Below the pieces are notes generated by a model that was not told the DNA's origin, did no database searches, and was given only the letters and a program-made list of their open reading frames with translations. Shown here piece after piece: positions 34,414-42,836 of a stretch of DNA of 64,000 nt; the first letter of the stretch is position 1; each line of letters starts with the position of its first letter. A program made the translations under genes and the position numbers. The stretch covers positions 22,428-86,427 of the forward strand of contig DAOOIT010000002.1 in the NCBI GenBank assembly GCA_035384565.1, read 5' to 3'. Source of the stretch: Planctomycetota bacterium. Lineage in GTDB: Bacteria; Planctomycetota; PUPC01; DSUN01.

Positions 34414-36951
34414 ATGGCCGCGAGACGCACGCTCCCGCTCCTCCTGGCCTCGCTTCTCTCGAGTCCTGCCGCGCTCCCCGCGGGAGAGGATGAGTATGTG
34501 GGGCTGCACTTCACGAAGCAGCCCGACGGCAGCGTGATCGCCGGCGGTCTCGGCTGGCGAGCGGCGACCGAGAAGGACGGCATCCGCCTCGGCCGCCGCG
34601 CACACATCTGCTTTGAGGAGGGCGGCTACGGGCTGGAGGGCTGGTGCACCTACGCCGGTTCGGATTGGGCCGACATCGGCCTCGTGCGGCCCGGCCCTGC
34701 GGCGCTCACGCCCGAGGACTCCGAGTCCTCCTGGGCCACCGTGCAGAGCTCGTTTGCCTACCAGGAGGGTGGCAAGGCTCAGACTTTCAGAGTATACGTC
34801 ACGCGTCTCTCGCCTGCCGTGGTCTTCGAGCTGACGGGGAAAGAGCTGCGGCTCTTCGAGGGCGCGAAGGTCTCCAAGTTCGCCCGTGGCGATGCGAGCT
34901 GGGTGCCGCCTGAGCAGCGCCTGTCCGTCCCGCCGCCGGTGCCGAAGCACTTCGCCACCGAGGGCGCGGCGACATCCCGCGAGGAGATCGGCAACCTGGC
35001 GGTCAAGAGCTGGCTCCTGGCGTGGTACGGGGTTGACTCGCGGATTCGCGCGGAGGCCGACATCGGCCATCGCACCATCGCCGTGGACTGCCCCGTGCTT
35101 CTCGTCTTCAGCGCGCCGCCGGCCACGCTCGCCGCCGGGCCGGACGGCCTGGCCGTCGCGTTCGCAAGCGAGGGGGTTAAACGTGTCGCAGTCCTGCCGC
35201 TTCTCGGCGAGCGCTTGCCGAAGGCCGTCCCTGGCGAGAAGCCGAAACCCTATCCGGCTCATGTCGGTGCCTTCCGGGCGAATCACGAGTTCCAATTCGC
35301 CGATCTCCCGCCAACCGAGACATGGAAAGATGGGCTACCCAAGGAGGTCGCCGCGCAGTGCGCCTGGTGGGCCGAGCACCTGAGGGAAGTGCCGGTTAGT
35401 GTGACTGAGACACACGCCTACCACGCCGCCGCCGACACGCTCACCGTAACGGGCAAGGTGGAGTTCCTGCGGCTCGCCGATGGCGGCAAGCGCTTCGCCC
35501 CGCTCCCGCCAATGCTTGCGGTGGCAGCAAGGAAGAAGTTCTCGCCGCTAAGCCTCCGGGGAGAACCCAGCAGCTCCGGCTTCATGACCAAGTGGGGGCC
35601 GTACGTGGGAATGGAAGGTGGCGACGGCTACGCCTACTCTGTGAAGGGACTAGGCCGTTACGCCTTTGAGGTTCGCTCGACCGGAGAAGGCAAGGAGCCC
35701 GAAGAAGTGCGCCGGGCCTTCGACCGCGAGGTCGCCAAGGTCATCGAGGCCGGCATCATGGCCCCCTGGTTCCCCATCCTGGCGGTCGGCGGCTTCGGCG
35801 GACGCGCCAGCCGCGCCCACAACGAGGGCCATCGCCTCCTCTGGGGCATCCCTGGCGAGAACCTGTACTTCATCGGCCAATGCCTCGACCTCGCCACCCC
35901 CGAGCACCGCGCCAAGCTCACAGAGCTGGCCCGAGCCTGGGAAGCCAAGTACCCCTCCGAGAAGGTCGCCCACATGCCCGCCACTGCCGACGCCCAGCGC
36001 GAGCACTACCTGCCCACCATCCACAAGGTCCGCCCGTGGCCGCAGCGGGAGTTGAACTTCCACTTGCTCAACAACGTCCTCCCCTGCGAAGCCGAGTACT
36101 ATCTGGCCGACTACTGCCGCTACGCGGGCGAGAAGCCCGCCGCCCTTCCGCGCATCCTGGAGCCCTACCTCGCCCGCTCGGACTGGGCGTCCCTCGGCCT
36201 CCTGCGTGGGGCCAAGACCCTGTTCAAGAACGACAAGGGCCGCGACACCTTCGACCGCGACTACGGCAAGGGCGGCGTGGACGACGCCAACCGCCTCTTC
36301 GCCGGCCTGGTCGGACGGGTTCGCCTGGCGCGTATGCTCGGCAACCAGGCCGAAGTGGAACGCGCAATGTACCATCTCGCCCGCACAGCCATCCTGCGCT
36401 TCGCCATCGAGCAGTGGAAATACATCCTCCACGAGGACAAGTTCCTCGCCCTGCGCCCCGCCGACGCGCCGCCCCGCAGCTTCTTCGGCACCGGCCTCCA
36501 CACTTTCGGGCGCAAGACCCCCGACGACGACCCGCTCGTCGTCGCCGAGATGGACGAGTTCCTCCTCACCATGCGCGAGTGCTACGTCCACGTCCACTGG
36601 CACCCCCACCGGCTCATCGCCTACCTCCACATGGTCCCGGAACTTGGCCGCTTCCTTCAAGACCACCTCAAGGCCGAAGTCGGCCACTACGTCCGCATCC
36701 TCGAGGAGAGCAACCCCGAGTGGTACACGCCCTACGCCGACTGCACGCTGTCGTTCGAAACCTACAGCCTTCATCCGGCCGACTCCTACCAGGCCTTCCT
36801 CGCGCGGGCCTGGGTGACAGGCGACCCGCCTGAGCGGCTCTGGCGCTACGCCGACCTCCCCTGGATTGGCCGCGGCGACTGGTTCTACATCCACAAGCTC
36901 GCGGAGACGATCAGGGCATACAGAGGCGAGCGATGGGAGGCGTTGAAATGA
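34414..36951 (+). CDS. Large secreted protein of unknown function, glycosidase-like
   Basis: 845 residues with signal RRTLPLLLASLLSSPAALPA. The N-terminal half is beta-rich (RLSPAVVFELTGKELRLFEG, VAVLPLLGERLPK, FAPLPPMLAVA). The C-terminal half is helical with aromatic and acidic motifs (NEGHRLLWGIPGENLYF, HWHPHRLIAYLHMVPELGRF), compatible with an (alpha/alpha)-barrel enzyme or a catalytically inert relative. Motif order is shared with the large protein at 27.2-29.4 kb, so they are distant paralogues. Pairing with a PQQ propeller in both cases suggests a two-protein module for a secreted glycan. I cannot assign a family. Confidence 0.78.
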   Translation: MAARRTLPLLLASLLSSPAALPAGEDEYVGLHFTKQPDGSVIAGGLGWRAATEKDGIRLGRRAHICFEEGGYGLEGWCTYAGSDWADIGLVRPGPAALTPEDSESSWATVQSSFAYQEGGKAQTFRVYVTRLSPAVVFELTGKELRLFEGAKVSKFARGDASWVPPEQRLSVPPPVPKHFATEGAATSREEIGNLAVKSWLLAWYGVDSRIRAEADIGHRTIAVDCPVLLVFSAPPATLAAGPDGLAVAFASEGVKRVAVLPLLGERLPKAVPGEKPKPYPAHVGAFRANHEFQFADLPPTETWKDGLPKEVAAQCAWWAEHLREVPVSVTETHAYHAAADTLTVTGKVEFLRLADGGKRFAPLPPMLAVAARKKFSPLSLRGEPSSSGFMTKWGPYVGMEGGDGYAYSVKGLGRYAFEVRSTGEGKEPEEVRRAFDREVAKVIEAGIMAPWFPILAVGGFGGRASRAHNEGHRLLWGIPGENLYFIGQCLDLATPEHRAKLTELARAWEAKYPSEKVAHMPATADAQREHYLPTIHKVRPWPQRELNFHLLNNVLPCEAEYYLADYCRYAGEKPAALPRILEPYLARSDWASLGLLRGAKTLFKNDKGRDTFDRDYGKGGVDDANRLFAGLVGRVRLARMLGNQAEVERAMYHLARTAILRFAIEQWKYILHEDKFLALRPADAPPRSFFGTGLHTFGRKTPDDDPLVVAEMDEFLLTMRECYVHVHWHPHRLIAYLHMVPELGRFLQDHLKAEVGHYVRILEESNPEWYTPYADCTLSFETYSLHPADSYQAFLARAWVTGDPPERLWRYADLPWIGRGDWFYIHKLAETIRAYRGERWEALK

Positions 36952-37433
36952 GGCTCCTCAGGGTCTGGCGATCCTGACGCGGCCGCTGCCGGGGAGGGTC
37001 GGAAGGGGGCTCCGGCACCCGCGAGGGCCATCGCATAACCCTCTATGTCCCATCGCCTTACGCTCCTCATGCAGCCCCCATGGCATGCCGGCTCATCCCG
37101 CAGATGAGCGAGCATGGCCGGAGCCGCGAGAATCGCCCATTCTCGCCCATCTGCCCATGCTGTATCACTTTCCTCCTCACAGGGTTGATACAGCATGGAC
37201 ACGCTGCTCCCGCCCAGGCACTCGGGTGCGCCCTCCCAAGGAACTGCCAGGGCCGCGGCCCCCTCAACGGTTCAGGCGCCCGATGGCCAAGGTGCAGCGG
37301 GCCGCACAGCGGCAGACCGAGCGCGTGCAACGGGGCGTTTGACAACGGCGGCGCGGAACTGGTATCCTGCAAGGCACCTGGGGCGGCTTGCCCCGACGCA
37401 GCAGGAACCGGCCACGAAGGAACCGCAAGCCAG
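36952..37433. other. Intergenic region with three consecutive hairpins
   Basis: No convincing protein gene is visible in 480 bases. Three perfect inverted repeats follow one another: 37,091-37,097/37,103-37,109 (GCTCATC), 37,126-37,133/37,139-37,146 (GCGAGAAT) and 37,155-37,167/37,186-37,198 (CCATGCTGTATCA, 13 bases, 18-base loop). They could be a structured RNA, a protein-binding site or a degenerate repeat. A minus-strand frame of 33 codons (37,067-37,168, GTG start after AGGAGG) crosses the hairpins but is not convincing. Confidence 0.5.
37339..37368 (+). promoter_or_regulatory. Candidate promoter of tRNA-Leu
   Basis: TTGACA at 37,339-37,344, an 18-base spacer and TATCCT at 37,363-37,368. 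A start near 37,376 would give a tRNA leader of about 58 bases. Confidence 0.6.
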
Positions 37434-37519
37434 GCCGGAGTGGCGGAATGGCAGACGCGCTGGATTCAAAATCCAGTGGCCGCAAGGTCGTGAGGGTTCG
37501 ACTCCCTCCTCCGGCACCA
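37434..37519 (+). tRNA. trnL: tRNA-Leu (anticodon CAA)
   Basis: An 86-base class II tRNA including an encoded CCA end (37,517-37,519). The acceptor stem GCCGGAG pairs with CTCCGGC (37,509-37,515). The anticodon stem CTGGA/TCCAG encloses loop TTCAAAA, with anticodon CAA at 37,467-37,469. A long variable arm (TGGCCGCAAGGTCGT) and the T-loop GGTTCGACTCC confirm a leucine tRNA. It stands alone between protein genes and has its own promoter-like sequence. No integrase or attachment-site duplication is seen next to it. Confidence 0.97.
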
Positions 37520-37673
37520 ACGACGCAGCACGCGGCAGGGCAAGGAGCCATGTCATCCTGCCCTGGCCCTCTCCCATCTCACCTCTGGTGTCTCGCTCCA
37601 CAGCCCGCTTTGCCATGATCCGTCTCCAGGCAATGCCGTGCGACCCGGAACGACCCCAGCAGGAGGAGCGCCG

Positions 37674-40600
37674 ATGAGACCGGCCGTGCGGCTATCGCTG
37701 GTTCCGCGGGTTTTGGGCGCGACGGCCATCCTGGTTCTCGCGCTGGCGGCCTCTGCGATGCGGGCACAGGCTGACCTCGTGCTTGCAGACAAGGGGGGCA
37801 CCGAGGCCGTCATCGTCCACAACGGCTTCGAGAGGCAGGCGAAGGACCTCCAGGCGTACCTCCTGAAGATCACGGGGGTGGAGCTCCCCTTCGGCGCGGA
37901 GGCCCCAGGGCGGCCCGCCATTGTGCTCCAAGTGGTCGAGAGGGTGCCCGGGGCGAGCGACCGCGCCACGGCGAAACAGGCATACCGAATTCACACGGAG
38001 GGCCACCGGTTGCTCCTCACCGCCGCGACCGAGCTGGGCCTCACCTATGCCGTCTGGGGCTTCCTCGAGGACCATCTCGGCTGCCGCTTCTACAGCTACT
38101 CGGCCATGCCGTTCAACAGATACCTCGGGCCGAAGTTCGAGCTCGTCCCCCAGCGGCCCCGCCTGCGGCTGGGCCAGATAGACGAGGTGCAGGAGCCGGC
38201 CTTCCAGCTCCGCGGCTTCGTCTACTACCTGAGCCTCGGCGACTGGCTCTTCAAGAACCGCGGCGGCGGCCTGCCCATCGCACCCCACGGCGGAGCCGTG
38301 TGCGGCACCCACAACTTCTACCACTTCGCCGACCCGAAGACCTACTTCGAGAAGCACCCCGAGTGGTATCCGCTCCGCGGCGGCAAGCGCCAGCACGACT
38401 GGGCCATGGGCCTCTGCGGCACCAATGAGGAACTGGCCAGAGAGCTGGCGAAGAACCTGATGGAGAAGCAGATGGCGAAGTGGAAGGACCCCGCGTTGCC
38501 CATCCCCCTCGCCCAGGGCGACGGCTACACGGGCTGCCAGTGCCCCGCCTGCCGCGAACTGGTGGAGAGGGAGGGCACCGAGGCCGCACCGCTGCTCCTG
38601 CTCCTCAACCGCATCCTGGATATCACGACCAGGACCTATCCCGACCTCCAGATCGTCACCTTCTCGTACTTCGAAACCCTCATCCCGCCGAAGACGATGA
38701 AGCCGCATCCGAACCTGTGGTTCAACGTCGTCTCCAGCTCCCTCTCGCAGAACCACGCCGGCGACCAGGTCGGGCCGATTCGCGGCAACCCCGCCAACCG
38801 CGATTACCTGCGGGCCATCGAGGGCTGGCCCAGGCTCGCCCCAGGCCGCGTGACCCTCTGGGACTGGGCGCTCACCAGCAACCCCCTCGTCGAGTGGCCC
38901 AACCTCTTCTTCCTGCCCGACAACGTCCGCCTCTGGCACGAGAGCGGCGTCACGGGCGCCGCCCTCCAGGTCTGCTGGGGCACAAGCAACTGGAACTGGC
39001 TGCGTAACTGGCTCTTCCTCAAGCTCGCCTGGAACCCCAGGGCCGATGCTGAGAAGCTCATCCGCCAGTTCCTCGACGACTACTATGGCCGCCGCGCGGC
39101 AGGGCACCTTTGGGAGTACCTGCGGCTCACCAGGCAGGCGTACGAGGACGCCTGCCACAGCTACGTCCCCAGCGGCGTCCGCTGGACCTATTGGCCCCAG
39201 AACCTGCGGGCGAAGATGTACCCGCCAGACGTGTTGGAGAAGATGGATGCCCTGATGGCCCGGGCCATGCGCGCCGCGGCGCGCGAGCGCGACCCCCTCT
39301 ATGCCCAGCACGTGGCCGAAGCGCGGGCGACGAGTGTGGACCTGCTCGTGCTCGACGAGGCGCGCTGCGCCGCGCCGTTCCAGCCCGTGAGCTGCCGCGA
39401 GGACGGCCAGCGCTGGCTCGTGCCCGGCGGCCGGGCCGACCTGCCGGCCCGCATCCGCCGCATCGCCGACATCTACGCCCTGGGCGACAACAGCGAGCAC
39501 GGCCCCGAGCGCGAGACCTCCTGGTTCGTCGCCTCCCAGGGCGGCCTCATCGCCTCGTTGCGAAACGCCCACTACGCCGTGGACGTCGTGCCGAACCTCC
39601 GCGGCCAGATCACCAGCATCGTCCACCTGCCCACGGGCAAGGAGATCCTGGCCGCCGACGGCGCCGAGTTCGGCTACCGGGACCTGTTCGACCGCATCAG
39701 CTCGCAGCTCTGGAGCCTGGCGGGGGAGGGGAGGCGGCCTGAAGGCCGTACTGCGAGCGTGGAGACGGACCTCCTCCTCTCGCCGCCCTACTGGGGATTC
39801 ACCAAGGCGAATCGCATGCCCCGCTCCGTCGCCTTCACGCCCGACGGCGCGGGCGTCGTTGTGTCCCGCCGTTATGAGCAGGACAAGGGCGGCGGCCTGC
39901 CGGACAAGACGCGCTTCACCACCCGCTGGATGCTCCAGTTGCCCGAGCCCGCGAGGGCGCGGGTGGCCGTCCGCGGCGGCGGCATCGAGCGAATGCTCGA
40001 CCTGCGCCACGTCCGGCCCGGCGGCGTCCGCGGCGAGAGAGTCGGCGAGCGCCTGCCGGGCGCCGACTTCATGGACCAGCGCTTCGATGACGTGACGGCC
40101 GTCTCCGACGCGCAGGTCGTCTCGCTGCCCATCGCTGATCCCGAGGGCGAGGTCGCCGTGCGCCTCGACCGCGGCGACGGCCTCCTCGTCACCCTCACCC
40201 TTCCCGCGGCGGGCTGGGAGCGGATGGACCTCCAGCCCGTGGCCGAGAAGCGCCGCCTCACCGTCACCCTCGTCGGCACGCCGGCCGCGACGGACAAGGA
40301 GGCCAGAGCCATTGAGCTGCCGACGCAGACGCTACGGGTCAGCAATGCCCCCGTTCGCAGTGCGGGCTTCAGCCCCTCTCCGAGCGAAGAGAAGATACGG
40401 CCTGAAGGCCGCACTACAAGCGCCATCCGGGTTGTCGGCGACGGGCGGGCGGTGAACGAGCGCGATGGCGCCGAACTGGTCTGGGTGCCTGCGGGCGAGT
40501 TCCTGCGCGGCAGCCCGAAGGGCGAGGGCAGCGCCGACGAGCGGCCGCAGCGGAAGGTCTGCCTCGACGGCTTCTGGGTCTACAGGTTCCCCGTCACGCT

Positions 40601-41189
40601 CAAGCAGTACCGGGCATTCTGCGAGAAGGCCGGCCGCGAGATGCCGCCCCTGGCCTGGGGCCAGAGCCTGCGCGTGGATGAGAAGGCCGACGAGGGGAGC
40701 TACCCGATGCTCGTGAACTGGCACGACGCCGATGCCTACGCGAGGTGGGCGGGGGGCGCCCTGCCCACCGAGGCCCAGTGGGAGAAGGCCGCCCGGGGCA
40801 CCGACGGCCGCCTCTACCCCTGGGGCAACGCCTGGGACCCCGAGCGCGCCGTGGGCATGGAACGTACCCACTACCGCCACAAGGCCGGCATGTTCCCCGT
40901 CGGCAGCTCGCCTGCGGGCGCCAGCCCCTACGGGGCCGAGGACATGGCCGGCAACGTATGGGAGTGGGTGGCCGACTGGTATGGGTATCGCTACTACGAG
41001 CGCGCTCCGCGCAACAACCCGCTCGGCCCCGAGGCCGGCTCGCACAAGGTGCTTCGCGGCGGCGACAGCATGTGGGACGAGCGCCTGGCCCGCTGCGCCG
41101 CCCGCATGGCCATGCCCCCCCACGTCCGCGACTGGGTGAAGACGGGCTTCCGCGTCGCGCTGCCCGGCGGCGCGGCTCGCGGGCGCTGA
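37674..41189 (+). CDS. Secreted DUF4838 protein fused to a sulfatase-modifying-factor (FGE) domain
   Basis: 1,171 residues from the ATG at 37,674, preceded by AGGAGG. Signal: RVLGATAILVLALAASAMRA. Residues ~35-600 are DUF4838 with its N-terminal hexosaminidase-like alpha/beta part (NGFERQAKDLQAYLLKITG) and the signature QGDGYTGCQCPACREL. A less typed middle region follows. From about 935, LVWVPAGEFLRGSPKGEG, LPTEAQWEKAARGTDGRLY, DMAGNVWEWVADWY and KVLRGGDSMW are a complete FGE-sulfatase domain. Two palindrome-derived segments are in frame: RRPEGRTAS (about 39,733-39,760) and SAGFSP...IRPEGRTTS (40,359-40,415), the latter exactly at the domain junction. Probable role: secreted glycan processing. 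Confidence 0.85.
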   Translation: MRPAVRLSLVPRVLGATAILVLALAASAMRAQADLVLADKGGTEAVIVHNGFERQAKDLQAYLLKITGVELPFGAEAPGRPAIVLQVVERVPGASDRATAKQAYRIHTEGHRLLLTAATELGLTYAVWGFLEDHLGCRFYSYSAMPFNRYLGPKFELVPQRPRLRLGQIDEVQEPAFQLRGFVYYLSLGDWLFKNRGGGLPIAPHGGAVCGTHNFYHFADPKTYFEKHPEWYPLRGGKRQHDWAMGLCGTNEELARELAKNLMEKQMAKWKDPALPIPLAQGDGYTGCQCPACRELVEREGTEAAPLLLLLNRILDITTRTYPDLQIVTFSYFETLIPPKTMKPHPNLWFNVVSSSLSQNHAGDQVGPIRGNPANRDYLRAIEGWPRLAPGRVTLWDWALTSNPLVEWPNLFFLPDNVRLWHESGVTGAALQVCWGTSNWNWLRNWLFLKLAWNPRADAEKLIRQFLDDYYGRRAAGHLWEYLRLTRQAYEDACHSYVPSGVRWTYWPQNLRAKMYPPDVLEKMDALMARAMRAAARERDPLYAQHVAEARATSVDLLVLDEARCAAPFQPVSCREDGQRWLVPGGRADLPARIRRIADIYALGDNSEHGPERETSWFVASQGGLIASLRNAHYAVDVVPNLRGQITSIVHLPTGKEILAADGAEFGYRDLFDRISSQLWSLAGEGRRPEGRTASVETDLLLSPPYWGFTKANRMPRSVAFTPDGAGVVVSRRYEQDKGGGLPDKTRFTTRWMLQLPEPARARVAVRGGGIERMLDLRHVRPGGVRGERVGERLPGADFMDQRFDDVTAVSDAQVVSLPIADPEGEVAVRLDRGDGLLVTLTLPAAGWERMDLQPVAEKRRLTVTLVGTPAATDKEARAIELPTQTLRVSNAPVRSAGFSPSPSEEKIRPEGRTTSAIRVVGDGRAVNERDGAELVWVPAGEFLRGSPKGEGSADERPQRKVCLDGFWVYRFPVTLKQYRAFCEKAGREMPPLAWGQSLRVDEKADEGSYPMLVNWHDADAYARWAGGALPTEAQWEKAARGTDGRLYPWGNAWDPERAVGMERTHYRHKAGMFPVGSSPAGASPYGAEDMAGNVWEWVADWYGYRYYERAPRNNPLGPEAGSHKVLRGGDSMWDERLARCAARMAMPPHVRDWVKTGFRVALPGGAARGR
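40359..40415. repeat. In-frame palindromic element at a domain junction
   Basis: Arms 40,359-40,375 (AGTGCGGGCTTCAGCCC) and 40,399-40,415 are inverted copies with two mismatches around a 23-base loop. The same family occurs at 46,119-46,150, and half-copies occur near 39,733-39,760. Within the fusion gene it encodes RSAGFSPSPSEEKIRPEGRT, keeping the frame between the DUF4838-containing part and the FGE domain. Confidence 0.8.
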
Positions 41190-41238
41190 ACCACGCCCGG
41201 GGCGCTCTGCCTGCGAACCGGCCGCGCGGGGCCCGCGT

Positions 41239-42627
41239 CTACCGCTTGGGTCCCCGCTCCGCAAGGAACGCCCGAAGATAGGCTTGGCGGAACTTCTCCA
41301 TCGCCTCGCCGCTCGCGACGCAATCGTCCCACGGCAGGTCGGGCCTCACGGGCGGCTCATAGGCGGGGGGCTGGGCGCGGTGCCGCGCCGCCAGCTCGCG
41401 GAAGACGCGGCCCCAGGCCTTCTCCCTGCCGTCCACCGTGAACAACCCCGTCAGCCGGCTCACGTCCCTCGCTTCGGGGTGGTCGTACAGGCCCCAGTTG
41501 AGCCAGCCGCAGGCGATGGGCGCGGTGACCTCGACCACGCGCCGGCACCACTGCGCTTGCTGCTCCTCGGTGGCAGGCTTGCCTCCGGCGTCGAGCGGCC
41601 CGCCGCCGTACCAGCCGAACTCCGCGATGACGAGCGGCAGCCCGGGCCTTGCCGCCTCGCGCGCCATGGCCTCCAGCACCGCCAGGTTGGCGGCTTCGGC
41701 CTCCGGGCTCTCGTACCTGTAGGCCCCGCTCGCCAGCGGGTAGAAGTGCAGGGACATGAAGTCCAGGTGCTTCGCGATGGCGGCCGGCCGGAAACCCGCA
41801 TATTGGTCCAGGCCGATCTTCTGCGCCGGAACCGACCATTGGATCAGGCCCACTGTCACCAGCGCATCGGGGTCGGCGGCACGAATCGCCTGGGCCTGGC
41901 GCGCGACCCACTTTTCGGCCGCGCTCTCGCGGAACCGCTGGTAGTCGCCCGCGTGAGCCGCGGGCGGCTGCGCCTTCGGGTCGGGCACGGGGACTGGCTC
42001 CTGGCCGTGCTGCTTCCGCCAGGCGTCCCACTGGGTGCGCAGGTGAGGCGTGTCCCAGGCCACGGACGGCTCGTTGCGGAGGTCATAGGCCCAGAGGGTG
42101 GTCCGCCCCCGATAGCGCGTGGCGAACAACCGCCAGTAGTCGTCGAGGGCCTGGAGGCAGGCCTCGTGGGCATCGAGGCTGAAGAAGTTCATCCCCTTGG
42201 CCCACGGCGGCATGCCCTCCCAATGGTCGGGCCCCGTGGGATGGACGTACAGCCCCGCCTCGTCGGCCAGGTCGAGCAGCTTGTCGAACTTCGCCAGCCC
42301 CTCGGGGTCGAGCCTGTCGGGCTCCTTGAAGAACGAGCCGAAGGATGCGAAGACCCGCACCACGTTGGCGCCGAGCTTCCGCAGCAGGGCGAAGTCTCTG
42401 CGGGTGGCCTCCGCATCGAACTGCTTCCACAACTGCGGCGCCCAGCCTGTCCCCGGCCGGTAGTAGCTCACCCCGAAGGGCACGAAGGGCCGGCCGGCGG
42501 CGTCCACGAAGCCGCGGCGGGCAGTGTCCACTCGCACCTTCGGCAGACGCGTCCCCGGCGGAACGGCGGCGTCTGGCTCCCCTGGTGCGGCCAGGAGGAC
42601 AAGGGGTACCATTGCGGTGAGCAACAC
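41239..42627 (-). CDS. Secreted GH5-like glycoside hydrolase
   Basis: 462 residues from the GTG at 42,627 (GAGG seven bases upstream); ATGs at 42,672 and 42,612 are alternatives. The short signal is LLTAMVPLVLLAAPGEPDA. The TIM-barrel shows GANVVRVFASFG, the acid/base glutamate E186 in YDLRNEP and the nucleophile E336 in LVIAEFGWYGGG, the GH5/cellulase clan arrangement. LNWGLYDHPEARD at the end of the barrel is also typical. GH5 enzymes cleave beta-glucans, mannans or related polymers. It is encoded against the flow of its neighbours, ending 49 bases from the fusion gene. Confidence 0.86.
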   Translation of the reverse strand: MLLTAMVPLVLLAAPGEPDAAVPPGTRLPKVRVDTARRGFVDAAGRPFVPFGVSYYRPGTGWAPQLWKQFDAEATRRDFALLRKLGANVVRVFASFGSFFKEPDRLDPEGLAKFDKLLDLADEAGLYVHPTGPDHWEGMPPWAKGMNFFSLDAHEACLQALDDYWRLFATRYRGRTTLWAYDLRNEPSVAWDTPHLRTQWDAWRKQHGQEPVPVPDPKAQPPAAHAGDYQRFRESAAEKWVARQAQAIRAADPDALVTVGLIQWSVPAQKIGLDQYAGFRPAAIAKHLDFMSLHFYPLASGAYRYESPEAEAANLAVLEAMAREAARPGLPLVIAEFGWYGGGPLDAGGKPATEEQQAQWCRRVVEVTAPIACGWLNWGLYDHPEARDVSRLTGLFTVDGREKAWGRVFRELAARHRAQPPAYEPPVRPDLPWDDCVASGEAMEKFRQAYLRAFLAERGPKR

Positions 42628-42836
42628 GGTTCGCGCCTCGCTGTGTTCGAGATGGGTTGTCCGCCCGCGCACACGCGGCCCCTTCAGACATGCCTTGGCG
42701 CCACCCGCGAGTCAAGTGCCCCGTGCTGGCGCTCTCGGGGGCCGAGGGCGGGGTTCTTGACACGGCATTGGGGGTGTGCATGATGGCAGCCGGCGGCTGA
42801 ACGAGAGAGCGGTCCCTTGCGCAAGGAGTGAACCCG

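Noticed and set aside
37067..37168. A 33-residue minus-strand peptide gene with GTG start after AGGAGG
   Set aside because: It crosses strong hairpins, the spacing to GTG is only three bases, and the translation shows no hydrophobic, toxin-like or other recognisable feature.
37434..37519. tRNA-Leu as an integration site of a mobile element
   Set aside because: No integrase, phage gene or duplicated tRNA 3' end was seen on either side.
42757..42785. Promoter for the CBM9-like/heparinase-like gene (TTGACA at 42,757-42,762)
   Set aside because: The sequence 17 bases downstream (ATGATG) is a poor -10 box, so only a -35-like hexamer is supported.
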